In this document: piece by piece, positions 47,633-56,619 of the stretch
Position numbering within the stretch: position 1 is the stretch's first letter
How the letters are laid out: each line of letters opens with the position of its first letter
Source of the DNA: Phreatobacter aquaticus
GTDB lineage: Bacteria > Pseudomonadota > Alphaproteobacteria > Rhizobiales > Phreatobacteraceae
Direction: 5' to 3'
NCBI RefSeq assembly: GCF_005160265.1
Contig: NZ_CP039865.1
Location: 2,070,828-2,134,827 of the forward strand
DNA length: 64,000 bases
Notes under the pieces: model-generated
The model's database searches: none
Told to the model about the DNA's origin: nothing
Seen by the model: the letters and a program-made list of their open reading frames with translations, nothing else
Made by a program: the position numbers and the translations under genes

Positions 47633-50600
47633 TCAGCGCTCCCGCTTGCCCCCGCCCGGACGGCCCTTGCCGCCGAAGGGCTTGCCACCGAAAGGCTTGC
47701 CGCCACCCGGACGATCGCCGAACGGACGGCCTTCGCTGCGGCCGCCGAAGCTCTTGCCGCCACCGCCGCCGAAGCTCTTGCCACCGCCGCCGCCGAAGCT
47801 GCGGCCACGATCCGGCCGGTCACCGGAGGGACGATCGCCGAATGGGCGGTCTCCCCTCGGCTTGAAGCCGCGATCCGGACGGTCGCCCGACGGACGGTCG
47901 CCGAACGAGCGCTCGCCACGAGGCTTGAAGTCGCGCTGCGGCCGGTCGCCATCGGGACGGTCGCCCCTTGGCTTGAAGCCGCGATCCGGACGGTCGCCGA
48001 ACGGACGGTCACCGCGCGGCTTGAAGTCGCGCTGCGGCCTGTCACCCGACGGGCGATCACCGAAGGGGCGGTCACCCCTGGGCTTGAAGCCACGATCAGG
48101 ACGGTCACCGGACGGACGATCGCCGAACGGGCGGTCGCCCCTCGGCTTGAAGTCGCGCTGCGGCCTGTCGCCATCGGGACGGTCACCGAACGAGCGCTCA
48201 CCCCGGGGCTTGAAGTCACGCTGCGGCCTGTCGCCCGACGGACGATCACCGAACGGACGGTCACCGAACGGACGGTCACCCCTGGGCTTGAAGCCACGAT
48301 CCGGACGATCACCCGACGGACGGTCGCCGAACGGGCGGTCGCCCCTCGGCTTGAAGCCACGATCCGGACGATCACCCGACGGACGATCGCCGAACGGACG
48401 GTCACCCCGCGGCTTGAAGCCACGGTCGGGCCGATCGCCTGACGGGCGATCACCGAACGGGCGGTCACCCCTCGGCTTGAAGCCCCGGTCGGGACGATCG
48501 CCTGACGGACGGTCACCGAACGGGCGGTCGCCCCTCGGCTTGAAGTCGCGCTGCGGACTCTCGCCCTCGGCACGCTCGGCCCAGGGCTTCACGTTGCGCT
48601 CGCGGTCCGCGAAGCTGCGATCCGGACGATCGCCGAAGGAACGCTCACCCCTCGGCTTGAAGTTGCGCTGCGGCCTGTCGCCATCGGGACGGTCGCCCCT
48701 GGGCTTGAAGCCACGATCCGGACGATCGCCGAACGACCGCTCTCCGCGCGGCTTGAAATCGCGCTGCGGACGTTCGCCACGGTCCTCGAAGCGGCTCGGC
48801 CGCTCCTCGCGCGCCGGGGCGTCTTCGCCACCGACCCGCTCGACCCGGACGCGACGGCCCTTGGAATCCTCCACCGGCGGGCCGCGACGGAAATCGCGGT
48901 CGCCGCCTTCGGCCGGCCGGCTGCCGCCCTTGAAGCTCGGGCGAGCCTTGCGCACCGGCATGGCTTCCGTTGCCTCGCCGTCGCGCCAGATCCGCGGACG
49001 CGAGCCGAACTTGTGCTCGGGGCTCTTGCCCTGCGGACGGTTGTCGCCCTCCTCGCGGTCGAACGAGCGCGGGCGCTCGGACCGACCTTCGAAGCGGCTC
49101 GGACGTTCGGCACGATCGCCGAACCGGCTCGGGCGCTCGTCGCGGCCACGGGCGGGACGCTCGCTGCGCTCCTCGCGACGGACAGGACGCTCGCTGCGGT
49201 CCTCGCGGCCACGGGAAGGCTTGGAACCGCCACGGTCGTCGCGGGCTCCGATCTGCTCGAACACCGGGCGGTCGAATTCGACGCCGGCCAGTTCCGAGAG
49301 CTCTTCGCCAAGCTGGTCGCGCAGCACGCGGGTGCGGACCTCGTCCACCTCGCCCTCGGGCAGCTCACCGAGCTGGAACGGACCGAACGACACGCGGATC
49401 AGACGGTTCACGTCGAGACCGATAGCGCCCAGCACGTTCTTGACTTCGCGGTTCTTGCCTTCGCGCAGCGACAGGGTCAGCCAGGAATTGGTGCCCTGGA
49501 TGCGGTCAAGCTCGGCCTCGATCGGGCCATACTCGACGCCGTCGACCTCGATGCCGCCACGCAGACGGTCGAGCGTGTCCTGGTCCACGATGCCGTGGGC
49601 CCGGACGCGATAGCGGCGCAGCCAGCCGGTGGCCGGCAAAGCCAGCACGCGGGCGAGACCACCATCGTTGGTCAGCAGCAGCAGGCCTTCGGTGTTGATG
49701 TCGAGACGGCCGACGGTGACGACGCGCGGCAGGTCATCCGGCAGTGCATCGAAGATCGTCGAACGGCCCTCGGGGTCACTGGTCGTGGTCACCAGGCCAG
49801 CCGGCTTGTGGTAGAGCCACAGCCTTGTGCGCTCGCGCTCCGGCAGCCGCTCGCCATCCACCAGGATCACGTCGCTTTCGACGACGTTCAACGCCGGCGA
49901 GTTCAGGACCTTGCCATTGACGCTGACGCGTCCGGCATCGATCCATTCCTCGGCTTCGCGGCGCGAGCAGAGGCCTGCACGGGCGAGAACGCGGGCGATC
50001 CGCTCCTCGCCGCGATTGACCGGCTCGAACGAGCGGTCGATCTGGCGCGGCACGGTGTTGCGGTCGCGGGTTGCGCGGCCTTCCGTGCGCTTCGGCTGGT
50101 CGTCGCGCTCGGAGGCCGGCGGACGGGCGTCGCGCGGGTCGAACCGGCTGGTCCGCTCATCGTCACGCTCGCGCGGCTGACGCTTCGGAGCCCGGGTAAA
50201 GCCAGCCTGCGCGGCCAGCGCCTTCACTACCGGATCCTCGTCGATGTCCTCGAGGAAGGCGGGAACGTCGTCGTCGAGCTCGATCTCGAGATCGGCGTCG
50301 GGCTCGAACGTGGCCTTGGCCTTGCCGGCCTTTGCGGGCTTGGCGGCCTTTTCAGGCTTGGCGGGCTTTTCGATCTTGGCAGCCTTGGCCGGCTTCTCAG
50401 CCTTGGCCGGCTTCGGGGCCTCGACGGCCTCGGGCTCGGCAACAACCTTGGCGGCCTTGGCCGACTTGGCGGGCTTGGCAGCAACCGGAGCGGCTTCCAC
50501 CGGCTCGGCCTTCACGGCCTTGGCCTTGGCGGCCTTCGCCGGCTTGGCATCGACGACGATGTCGGCCTTGGCAACAGCGGCCTTCTTCGGCGCAGCAGCG

Positions 50601-50905
50601 GCCTTCGGAGCAGCAGCCTTTGCCGCAGCCTTCTTGGGCGCAGCAACCTTGGCGGGTTCGGCAGCCTTCGGCTTGGCAACCGGGGCGGATTCGGGCTTGT
50701 CAGCTTTCGTGACGGCCTTCGCGGCCTTCTTCGGCGCGGGCTTGGCGGTCTCGATCAGAACGGTGGCGGCGCTCTCGTCAGCGGCGGCTTTGCTCTTGGA
50801 TGTCTTGGTTGCGACGGCCTTCTTGGCGGTCTCTGTCATGCCGTTGGAATCGGCTTTTCGCGTCCGGCCGGTAGCCGGGCGATCCTTGTCGCTCTTGCGG
50901 TTCAT
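47633..50905 (-). CDS. rluB: RluB-type pseudouridine synthase with long basic head and repeat tail
   Basis: 1090 residues, about four times the usual RluB length. Residues 30-200 are a Lys/Ala/Pro-rich, histone-H1-like head (AAKPAKA units). An S4 RNA-binding domain (about 301-350) and the synthase core with GRLDINTEGLLLLTNDG (catalytic Asp about 402) follow to about 535. The remainder is low complexity: Arg/Asp/Gly-rich with about fifteen FKPRG-containing repeats, then a Gly/Lys tail. It should isomerise a uridine in 23S rRNA (equivalent to U2605). It is upstream of rsmD, so both encode rRNA modification. Confidence 0.92.
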   Translation of the reverse strand: MNRKSDKDRPATGRTRKADSNGMTETAKKAVATKTSKSKAAADESAATVLIETAKPAPKKAAKAVTKADKPESAPVAKPKAAEPAKVAAPKKAAAKAAAPKAAAAPKKAAVAKADIVVDAKPAKAAKAKAVKAEPVEAAPVAAKPAKSAKAAKVVAEPEAVEAPKPAKAEKPAKAAKIEKPAKPEKAAKPAKAGKAKATFEPDADLEIELDDDVPAFLEDIDEDPVVKALAAQAGFTRAPKRQPRERDDERTSRFDPRDARPPASERDDQPKRTEGRATRDRNTVPRQIDRSFEPVNRGEERIARVLARAGLCSRREAEEWIDAGRVSVNGKVLNSPALNVVESDVILVDGERLPERERTRLWLYHKPAGLVTTTSDPEGRSTIFDALPDDLPRVVTVGRLDINTEGLLLLTNDGGLARVLALPATGWLRRYRVRAHGIVDQDTLDRLRGGIEVDGVEYGPIEAELDRIQGTNSWLTLSLREGKNREVKNVLGAIGLDVNRLIRVSFGPFQLGELPEGEVDEVRTRVLRDQLGEELSELAGVEFDRPVFEQIGARDDRGGSKPSRGREDRSERPVRREERSERPARGRDERPSRFGDRAERPSRFEGRSERPRSFDREEGDNRPQGKSPEHKFGSRPRIWRDGEATEAMPVRKARPSFKGGSRPAEGGDRDFRRGPPVEDSKGRRVRVERVGGEDAPAREERPSRFEDRGERPQRDFKPRGERSFGDRPDRGFKPRGDRPDGDRPQRNFKPRGERSFGDRPDRSFADRERNVKPWAERAEGESPQRDFKPRGDRPFGDRPSGDRPDRGFKPRGDRPFGDRPSGDRPDRGFKPRGDRPFGDRPSGDRPDRGFKPRGDRPFGDRPSGDRPDRGFKPRGDRPFGDRPFGDRPSGDRPQRDFKPRGERSFGDRPDGDRPQRDFKPRGDRPFGDRPSGDRPDRGFKPRGDRPFGDRPSGDRPQRDFKPRGDRPFGDRPDRGFKPRGDRPDGDRPQRDFKPRGERSFGDRPSGDRPDRGFKPRGDRPFGDRPSGDRPDRGRSFGGGGGKSFGGGGGKSFGGRSEGRPFGDRPGGGKPFGGKPFGGKGRPGGGKRER
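47820..48780. repeat. Coding tandem repeats (about 63 bp) in the RluB-type gene
   Basis: Units encode GFKPRGDRPFGDRPSGDRPD-like sequence, typically 21 residues, with shorter and longer variants. About fifteen contain an intact FKPRG and one is degenerate (VKPWA). The unit length stays divisible by three, so the reading frame is maintained. Repeat number could vary between strains by slippage or recombination. Confidence 0.85.
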
Positions 50906-51000
50906 AGGTGTCTCGTGAGATCGGGTTGTCGCGGCGCCATCCGGCGTGCGCGGCCGGGAACCCCGGCAGGAATGGGCGCCTTTAGCACGAACGAGCCGAA

Positions 51001-51465
51001 ATGGCGAGAGAAGACGAGCATGCGTCGTTAACGCCCATGGCGGCAGCCCTCGACGAGGCGCGGCTGGCGGCGGTGCGCGGCGAGGTTCCGGTCGGCGCGG
51101 TCTTGGTCAAGGATGGCCAGATCATCGCGCGTGCCGGCAACCGGACGCTGGCCGACCATGACCCGACAGCCCATGCCGAGATCGTCGCGATCCGCATGGC
51201 CTGCCAGGCCTTGGGCTCCGAACGGCTGCCGGGTTGCGATCTCTATGTGACGCTGGAGCCTTGCCCGATGTGCGCGGCGGCGATCTCGTTCGCGCGCATC
51301 CGCCGGCTCTATTTCGGCGCCTCTGATCCGAAAGGCGGGGCGGTCGAGAACGGCGTCCGGCTCTATGGCGACCCGACCTGCCATCACAAGCCCGAGGTCT
51401 ATGGGGGCATGAGCGAGACCGAGGCCTCGCACCTTCTCAAGGACTTTTTCCGCAGCCGCCGCTAG
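51001..51465 (+). CDS. tadA: tRNA-specific adenosine deaminase
   Basis: 154 residues with the zinc-deaminase motifs HAEIVAI (catalytic Glu) and PCPMCAAA. It converts A34 to inosine in tRNA-Arg(ACG). Divergent from the pseudouridine synthase gene and convergent with the iron permease gene (6 bp). Confidence 0.96.
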   Translation: MAREDEHASLTPMAAALDEARLAAVRGEVPVGAVLVKDGQIIARAGNRTLADHDPTAHAEIVAIRMACQALGSERLPGCDLYVTLEPCPMCAAAISFARIRRLYFGASDPKGGAVENGVRLYGDPTCHHKPEVYGGMSETEASHLLKDFFRSRR

Positions 51466-51471
51466 AGGCGA

Positions 51472-53169
51472 TCAAAGCCCGCGCTCGCCGGCCTTCCGTT
51501 CCATCGCGATCATCCGCGTGATCAGGATGACCGGGATGAGGCCGATGGCAACGATCACCAGCGCGCCTGTGGACGCCTGGGCCAGCCGCTCGTCGGAAGC
51601 GAGATTGTAGACGCGCACCGCCAGCGTATCGAAGCCGAAGGGGCGGATCACCACGGTTGCCGGCAATTCCTTCAATACGTCGACGAAGGCGACGAGACCG
51701 GCGGTGAGCAGGGGGCGGCGCAGCATCGGCGCATGGATCGCGCGGGCGACTTCACCGGGCGTCGCACCGAGCGTGCGGGCGGCGGCATCAATCGAGGACG
51801 GGATCTTGCCGAGGCCGGCCTCCAGCGGCCCGACGGCCACGGCCAGGAACCGCACGAGATAGGCATAGATCAGGGCGGCCGCCGTACCCGACAGGAGCAG
51901 GCCCGGTCCCCAGCCGGTCCAGGCTTTCAGCCAGCCGTCCAGTGCATTGTCGAAGGCGCCGAGCGGCACCATGATGCCGACCGCGATCACCGTGCCCGGC
52001 ACGGCATAGCCGATGCTCGCGACCCGAAGCGCGCCGGATGTCACCGGTCCCGGCGCCAGCCGCACCGCATAGGTGACGATACTGGCGATCGCCACGACGA
52101 CCAGCGCGGCAATGCCGGCGAGCAGGAACGAGTTCTGCGCATAGATGAGGAAGCGGGGGCCGAGCAGCGGATCGCCGCCCGAGAGATGCAGGCGCACGAG
52201 CGAGATCACCGGCAGGACGAAGCCGAGCAGCACCGGCGCCGCGCAGGCGGCAATCGCCGCGGCCGCGGCGAAGCGGGTAAGCCTGAGCGGCGCGATCTTG
52301 CGATGCCGCCGCACACCTGCCCCGAAGCGCCGGCCGCGCCGCGCCAGCCGCTCCATGACGATCAGCAGCAGAACGAAACTCAGAAGCCCGGTGGCAAGCT
52401 GGGCTGCCGCTACCCGGTCGCCGAGCCCGAACCAGGTCCGGTAGATGGCGGTGGTGAAGGTGGTGACGCCGAAATATTGCACCGTGCCGAAATCGGCGAG
52501 CGCCTCCATCAGGGCCAGCGCCACGCCGGCGGCAATGGCCGGCCGCGCCATCGGCAGGCCGACCCGGAAGAACGCCGCCCAGGGGCTTGAGCCCAAGGTC
52601 CGGGCGGCCTCCAGCACGCAGGTCGACTGGTCGAGAAAGGCGGTACGGGCCAGCAGATAGACGTAAGGGTAGAGCACCAGGACCAGCATGGTGCCGGCCC
52701 CCCAGAGCGACTGGATGTCGGGGAACCAGTAATCGCCGCGCGCCCAGCCGAAGGCCGCCCGCAAGCTGCCCTGGACCGGGCCGGCATAGGCCAGAGCATC
52801 GGTATAGGCGTAGCCGATGATGTAAGCCGGCATGGCGAGTGGCAGCAGCAGCAACCATTCCAGTGCCCGCGATCCCGGAAACCGGCAGAGCGTGACGAGC
52901 CAGGCCGTGCCGACCCCGATCACCGCAGTGCCGACGCCGACCACGAGGATCAGGCCGACCGTGTCGAACAGGATTTCCGGCAGGACGGTGCGGGCGAGAT
53001 GCGAGAGCGCATCGCCCGAGGGCTGGAACAGGCTTGCCGCCACCGCCAGGATCGGCAGTGCGACGAGCGCCGCAAGCCCGAGTGCCAACCCCATGACGGC
53101 GAGCCGCCCGGCCGATCGGTTCGGCCGGGCGCGCTCAACAGATCCGTCGAAGAAGACTGCTTCGGTCAA
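51472..53169 (-). CDS. Ferric-iron ABC transporter permease (FbpB-type)
   Basis: About 565 residues, a fused two-domain permease with two sets of six helices and two EAA loops (EAARTLGSSPWAAFFRVGLPMARPA and AARTLGATPGEVARAIHAPMLRRP, each in part). This fits the FbpB/FutB-type family. The start is TTG 53169, which follows a GGAAG by 8 nt, or GTG 53190, which would overlap the upstream gene by 17 nt. It acts with the binding protein encoded directly upstream; no ATPase gene follows, so the nucleotide-binding subunit must come from elsewhere. Confidence 0.9.
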   Translation of the reverse strand: MTEAVFFDGSVERARPNRSAGRLAVMGLALGLAALVALPILAVAASLFQPSGDALSHLARTVLPEILFDTVGLILVVGVGTAVIGVGTAWLVTLCRFPGSRALEWLLLLPLAMPAYIIGYAYTDALAYAGPVQGSLRAAFGWARGDYWFPDIQSLWGAGTMLVLVLYPYVYLLARTAFLDQSTCVLEAARTLGSSPWAAFFRVGLPMARPAIAAGVALALMEALADFGTVQYFGVTTFTTAIYRTWFGLGDRVAAAQLATGLLSFVLLLIVMERLARRGRRFGAGVRRHRKIAPLRLTRFAAAAAIAACAAPVLLGFVLPVISLVRLHLSGGDPLLGPRFLIYAQNSFLLAGIAALVVVAIASIVTYAVRLAPGPVTSGALRVASIGYAVPGTVIAVGIMVPLGAFDNALDGWLKAWTGWGPGLLLSGTAAALIYAYLVRFLAVAVGPLEAGLGKIPSSIDAAARTLGATPGEVARAIHAPMLRRPLLTAGLVAFVDVLKELPATVVIRPFGFDTLAVRVYNLASDERLAQASTGALVIVAIGLIPVILITRMIAMERKAGERGL

Positions 53170-53173
53170 TCCG

Positions 53174-54208
53174 TCACTTCCAGCCGGCACGATCCATGAT
53201 CTTCAGCGCCTCGGCATTGTTGGCGGCGAAGATGCGGGCATTCAGGGAATCCGCCTTGAACGTGCCCCAGGCCTTGACGACCGGCGGCCATTCGACGCCG
53301 GCCACCACCGGATATTCCGAATTGCCGAAGGCGAAATAGCGCTGCGCCGCCGGCGTCGCCAGATATTCCAGATAGGCCTTTGCGGCGTCCAGGTTCTTGG
53401 CTTGGCGGGCAATGCCGGCGCCGGAAATGTTGACATGGGTGCCGCGGTCGCCCTGGTTCGGGAAGAGCGGGCGGACCTTGGCAACCGTGTCCTTGTCCTC
53501 GGCCTTGTCGGACAAAGCGAGACCTCCGAGATAATAGGTATTGGCCACCGCAATATCGGCCTCGCCGGCGGCAACCGCCTTGATCTGATCCCGGTCGCCA
53601 CCGCGCGGAGGGCGGGCGAAATTGGCGACGAGCCCGCGGCACCAGGCCTCCGTCTTCTCCGCGCCGTGGGCGGCCAGCATCGCCCCGGTCAGCGACTGGT
53701 TGTAGACATTGGTCGACGAGCGGTTGACCACCTTGCCCTTCCACTTGGGATCGGCGAGGTCCTCATACGTTGCGATGGCGCCCTCAGGCACCCGCTCCCT
53801 CGAGACGACGAGGATGCGTGCACGGGTCGAGAAGCCGAACCAGTGGCCCTCGGGGTCGCGGTAGCTTGCCGGAATCCTGGTTGCCAGCACCTCGGAGGTG
53901 AAGGGCTGCAGCAGGCCCATCTCGCGGGCCCGCTCGGCGCGGCCGGCATCCACCGTCACCAGGATGTCGGCCGGCGAATTCGCGCCTTCCGAGCGCATGC
54001 GCTGCAGCAGAGGGTCGGCTTCCGCCTCCACGCGGTTGATGGTGATGCCGGTCTGCTTGGTGAAGTCCGAATAGAGCTGCTCGTCGGTGTCGTAATGGCG
54101 CGACGAATAGAGGTTGAGGACGCGGGTCTGGGCGCGAAGAATGGCCGGGCTGGCGACGAGAAGGGCGGCCCCGCCAATGAGGGCGCGGCGCGAGACGGTC
54201 GTGGTCAT
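53174..54208 (-). CDS. Ferric-iron ABC transporter substrate-binding protein (FutA/FbpA-type)
   Basis: 344 residues. The N-terminus (TVSRRALIGGAALLVASPAILRAQ) carries a twin-arginine-like motif, as for FutA, which suggests export of a folded protein by Tat. The mature part starts VLNLYSSRHYDTDEQLY and has tyrosines placed for iron (RHYD, TYYLGG). An AAGGAG 7 nt before ATG 54208 is a strong ribosome-binding site. It is translationally close to the permease gene. The 241-bp upstream region contains repeats that may be an operator. Confidence 0.92.
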   Translation of the reverse strand: MTTTVSRRALIGGAALLVASPAILRAQTRVLNLYSSRHYDTDEQLYSDFTKQTGITINRVEAEADPLLQRMRSEGANSPADILVTVDAGRAERAREMGLLQPFTSEVLATRIPASYRDPEGHWFGFSTRARILVVSRERVPEGAIATYEDLADPKWKGKVVNRSSTNVYNQSLTGAMLAAHGAEKTEAWCRGLVANFARPPRGGDRDQIKAVAAGEADIAVANTYYLGGLALSDKAEDKDTVAKVRPLFPNQGDRGTHVNISGAGIARQAKNLDAAKAYLEYLATPAAQRYFAFGNSEYPVVAGVEWPPVVKAWGTFKADSLNARIFAANNAEALKIMDRAGWK

Positions 54209-54314
54209 GTCTGTTCTCCTTGGCCGTTCAAGGCGGCACAGGATGGAATGCGGATAGGCGAAATCTGAACGTGGCGCATCCTAATGCGGGAAAAAATCCG
54301 TGCAAGACCAAGGA

Positions 54315-54386
54315 GATAGATTGGAACGGATCAAATCTGCAGATTGGAATTGCTATAGGGAGGCGGAATTGTTGAGACAATCTATC
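54315..54386. promoter_or_regulatory. Inverted and direct repeats upstream of the iron-transport genes
   Basis: GATAGATTG (54315-54323) is repeated as CAATCTATC (54378-54386). Between them, AGATTGGAA occurs twice (54318 and 54341), 23 bp apart, about two helical turns. The region is AT-rich and sits 107-178 bp before the start at 54208. Iron-responsive regulation (for example RirA, Irr or Fur/Mur in this group) is expected for such operons, but the motif does not clearly match a known box. Confidence 0.35.
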
Positions 54387-54449
54387 AACATGACCGGCCT
54401 CTGAATCCTGGCGCAGCCCGAACCGTCCCGCCGCGGCATACCGGTCCGG

Positions 54450-55424
54450 TCACGCCAGGATGTTGATGACCATCGTGCCGGCGTCGATCGGAGCAGGCGC
54501 GGAAAGCGTATCGCTGGACTGGCTTTCGCGCGCAGCGACCGTATCTTCGAGATCCTGGATCTCTTGCTCCATGCCGGCCTTGGCCTTTTCCGCCGCGTTG
54601 GCGTCGGGATCGGCGGCGTTCTTGTCCTTCAACTGGCGCACGGCGCGCTCGATGATCTGGCGGGCTTCGCGTCCGGCATCCTTGAACTTCTGCACCATCT
54701 CGCGCTCGCCGCGCGCCTTGTTGGCCGCCGCATCGATCTCGGCGGCTTTCTCCCGATAGCCTTGCCCGAGCGTCTGGCGGGCCTCCTCGGCCTCTTCGGG
54801 CGTCTGGACCTTGTCCTTGTCCGGCTTTGCGGCTGAATCGGCGGCCGCCTCCGCCGCAGGCGCGGCTCCCTGTGTCGCGGCATCTGCCCCCTCGGCCGGG
54901 GGCTCTGCTGCCGCCGTCGAAGGCGCGGCCGGCTGCGCCGTCGCAGATGGGCCGCCTTCGGACTTGAGCGCGCCGGCATATTCCTTGGCCGCGGACTTGA
55001 TCTCCTCCGCGATGGCCTTGGCCTGGCGGGCGACGGATCGCGGGTCGCCGCCGTAGAGCTTCAGCATTTCCAGTTTCTTGCGCGCCTGATCCAGCTTGGC
55101 CTCCGCGGCGGCTTTCCGGTCGGCAACCATGTTGCTTCTGGCCTGCTTGAGCGTACCCACCAGATCATTGGAGGTCTTCAGTCCCTCGGCCTGCTCTTCG
55201 GTGAGCCCTTGCGCCAGCGTTGCGTTTGAACCGGCGGCATTGGGTTGAAGGATCGAAAGCGCCATCGCGGACCGCGACAAGGTGATGGTCACGAACGGGT
55301 TGGTCGAGGCGGCTTTCCCGGCAGGGGTGTCGGAGGCCCCGGATTTGGCCCGGGCGCTGGGCTTGTCGCGCAGTGTGTCGGAGGCCAGGCCGAGACTGGA
55401 CGATATCGTGGACGAAATGGCCAT
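54450..55424 (-). CDS. Hypothetical coiled-coil protein
   Basis: 324 residues, not recognised. A Ser/Ala-rich start (MAISSTISSSLGLASDT), a Lys/Ala/Glu-rich heptad region (about 75-150 and 205-300; RKAAAEAKLDQARKKLEML), an Ala/Pro linker between, and an end reading APIDAGTMVINILA. No signal peptide or membrane helix is evident. The composition suggests an elongated structural or adaptor protein in the cytoplasm, or a type I/flagellar-like exported one; neither can be shown. It is preceded by an AT-rich region. Confidence 0.6.
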   Translation of the reverse strand: MAISSTISSSLGLASDTLRDKPSARAKSGASDTPAGKAASTNPFVTITLSRSAMALSILQPNAAGSNATLAQGLTEEQAEGLKTSNDLVGTLKQARSNMVADRKAAAEAKLDQARKKLEMLKLYGGDPRSVARQAKAIAEEIKSAAKEYAGALKSEGGPSATAQPAAPSTAAAEPPAEGADAATQGAAPAAEAAADSAAKPDKDKVQTPEEAEEARQTLGQGYREKAAEIDAAANKARGEREMVQKFKDAGREARQIIERAVRQLKDKNAADPDANAAEKAKAGMEQEIQDLEDTVAARESQSSDTLSAPAPIDAGTMVINILA

Positions 55425-55583
55425 GCCCGACCTTGCCGATCGATTGTGAAGCTGATGAACGCAGACAGCATCTGCCCCATCAAGATGTGTGATCGTCCAA
55501 GGTGGTTAAAAAGTTATGAATATCGGCCGATCTGAAGTCATATGAGAATATGGCGCAAATGAAGGGTGCCGCGAAATCATGGA

Positions 55584-55599
55584 GATACATGCGTGTATC
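55584..55599. promoter_or_regulatory. Inverted repeat in AT-rich gap
   Basis: GATACA (55584-55589) and TGTATC (55594-55599) are perfect arms around TGCG. They lie in the 217-bp gap between the coiled-coil gene (start 55424) and the stop of cysQ. It is either an operator for the former or a weak hairpin after cysQ. Confidence 0.3.
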
Positions 55600-55641
55600 G
55601 TCAGCCGGCGAACAAGTGATGCTGGAAAATATCAGCGGCGA

Positions 55642-56448
55642 TCACGTCGCGCCGAAGGCGGCGCTCGCGGCCACATAGGCGTCGGTGCGGAACGCCTTGT
55701 CGGCGCGCCCATAGACCAGCGGCGCACCCTCAGGCGATGTGACCCGGCCACCCGCGCCGGCCAGCACCGCATGGCCCGCGGCAATGTCCCATTCGGTGAT
55801 CGAGGCGAAGCGCACCGTGACGTCGGCGCCGCCCTCCGCAATCACCGCGAATTTCAGCGACGAACCCATGGCGAGCCGGTGGGTGACGTGGTGCTTGGCG
55901 AGATAGGCCTCGCCGCCGGCATCGGGGTGAGACCGGCTGACCAGAGCCAGCGCGCCCTCGGGCGGCAGGGAACGCGTGCGGATCGCGCTCCGCTGCGAGG
56001 CTGACGCAATGGGCGCCCCCGGCACGATCTGCATCGCCTCGGCCTTGTCGCCCATGCCGATCCAAAGCCGCTCCCGCGCCGGGGCATAGACCAGGCCCGC
56101 AATCGGCACGCCGGCCGAGATCAGGCCGATATTGACGGTGAACTCGCCATTGCCGGCCAGGAACTCCCGCGTCCCATCCATCGGATCGACCGCGATCAGG
56201 AGATCGGTCGAGGCGGGCAGGCGGCCGGCTGCCGCCGATTCCTCGGCCAGCACCGGCACGCCCGGCAAGAGCGTCGCAAGGCCGGCCAGGATGATCTCCT
56301 CGGCCTCATTGTCGGCGGCAGTGACGGGCGAGCCGTCGGCCTTCATCGTGGCGCTCGCGCCATAATGGCTCATGATCCGGGCACCGGCTTCCGAGCAGAG
56401 GGTGCCGAGGGCTTCAAGCAGAAGAGAATCGCGGAATCGCTGGGGCAT
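55642..56448 (-). CDS. cysQ: 3'(2'),5'-bisphosphate nucleotidase CysQ
   Basis: Removes the 3' phosphate from PAP/PAPS, a by-product of sulfate assimilation. 268 residues of the inositol-monophosphatase fold with the metal sites VLAEES, DPMDGTREF and EWDIAAGHAVLAGAGG. These two-metal, lithium-sensitive motifs are complete. No other sulfate gene is adjacent. Confidence 0.92.
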   Translation of the reverse strand: MPQRFRDSLLLEALGTLCSEAGARIMSHYGASATMKADGSPVTAADNEAEEIILAGLATLLPGVPVLAEESAAAGRLPASTDLLIAVDPMDGTREFLAGNGEFTVNIGLISAGVPIAGLVYAPARERLWIGMGDKAEAMQIVPGAPIASASQRSAIRTRSLPPEGALALVSRSHPDAGGEAYLAKHHVTHRLAMGSSLKFAVIAEGGADVTVRFASITEWDIAAGHAVLAGAGGRVTSPEGAPLVYGRADKAFRTDAYVAASAAFGAT

Positions 56449-56619
56449 GGCCCTGTCTAGGCCTACCGCACTGCCCGCGAAAGTCCGCCAATTGGAACTC
56501 CTGGGCCACAGCCCCGCCTCTTCATCCTTTGTTTACCGCCTTTCTTCGGATCGGATTCACTCCGGTTCGGCATGATGAAGAGGGCGTTGATTAAAACGTT
56601 CCGATTTTCGGGAAAGCCG

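Noticed and set aside
47820-48780. Regularly spaced repeats that could be taken for a CRISPR array
   Set aside because: The repeats are continuous coding units without unique spacers, in frame with a pseudouridine synthase, and no cas gene is near.
47529-49613. A 694-codon plus-strand frame full of SGRSPNGRSPL repeats
   Set aside because: It is the reverse reading of the in-frame repeats of the RluB-type gene. It stays open because the repeat unit is a multiple of three and lacks reverse stops.
49013-51031. A 672-codon plus-strand frame ending in Leu/Gly repeats
   Set aside because: It is antisense to the synthase core and Lys/Ala head of the RluB-type gene, and its GLGGL pattern mirrors the Lys/Ala codons.
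55579-56004. A 141-codon plus-strand frame beginning MEIHACIVSRRTSDAG
   Set aside because: Most of it is antisense to cysQ. The first part covers an AT-rich gap, but the composition after that is shadow-like.
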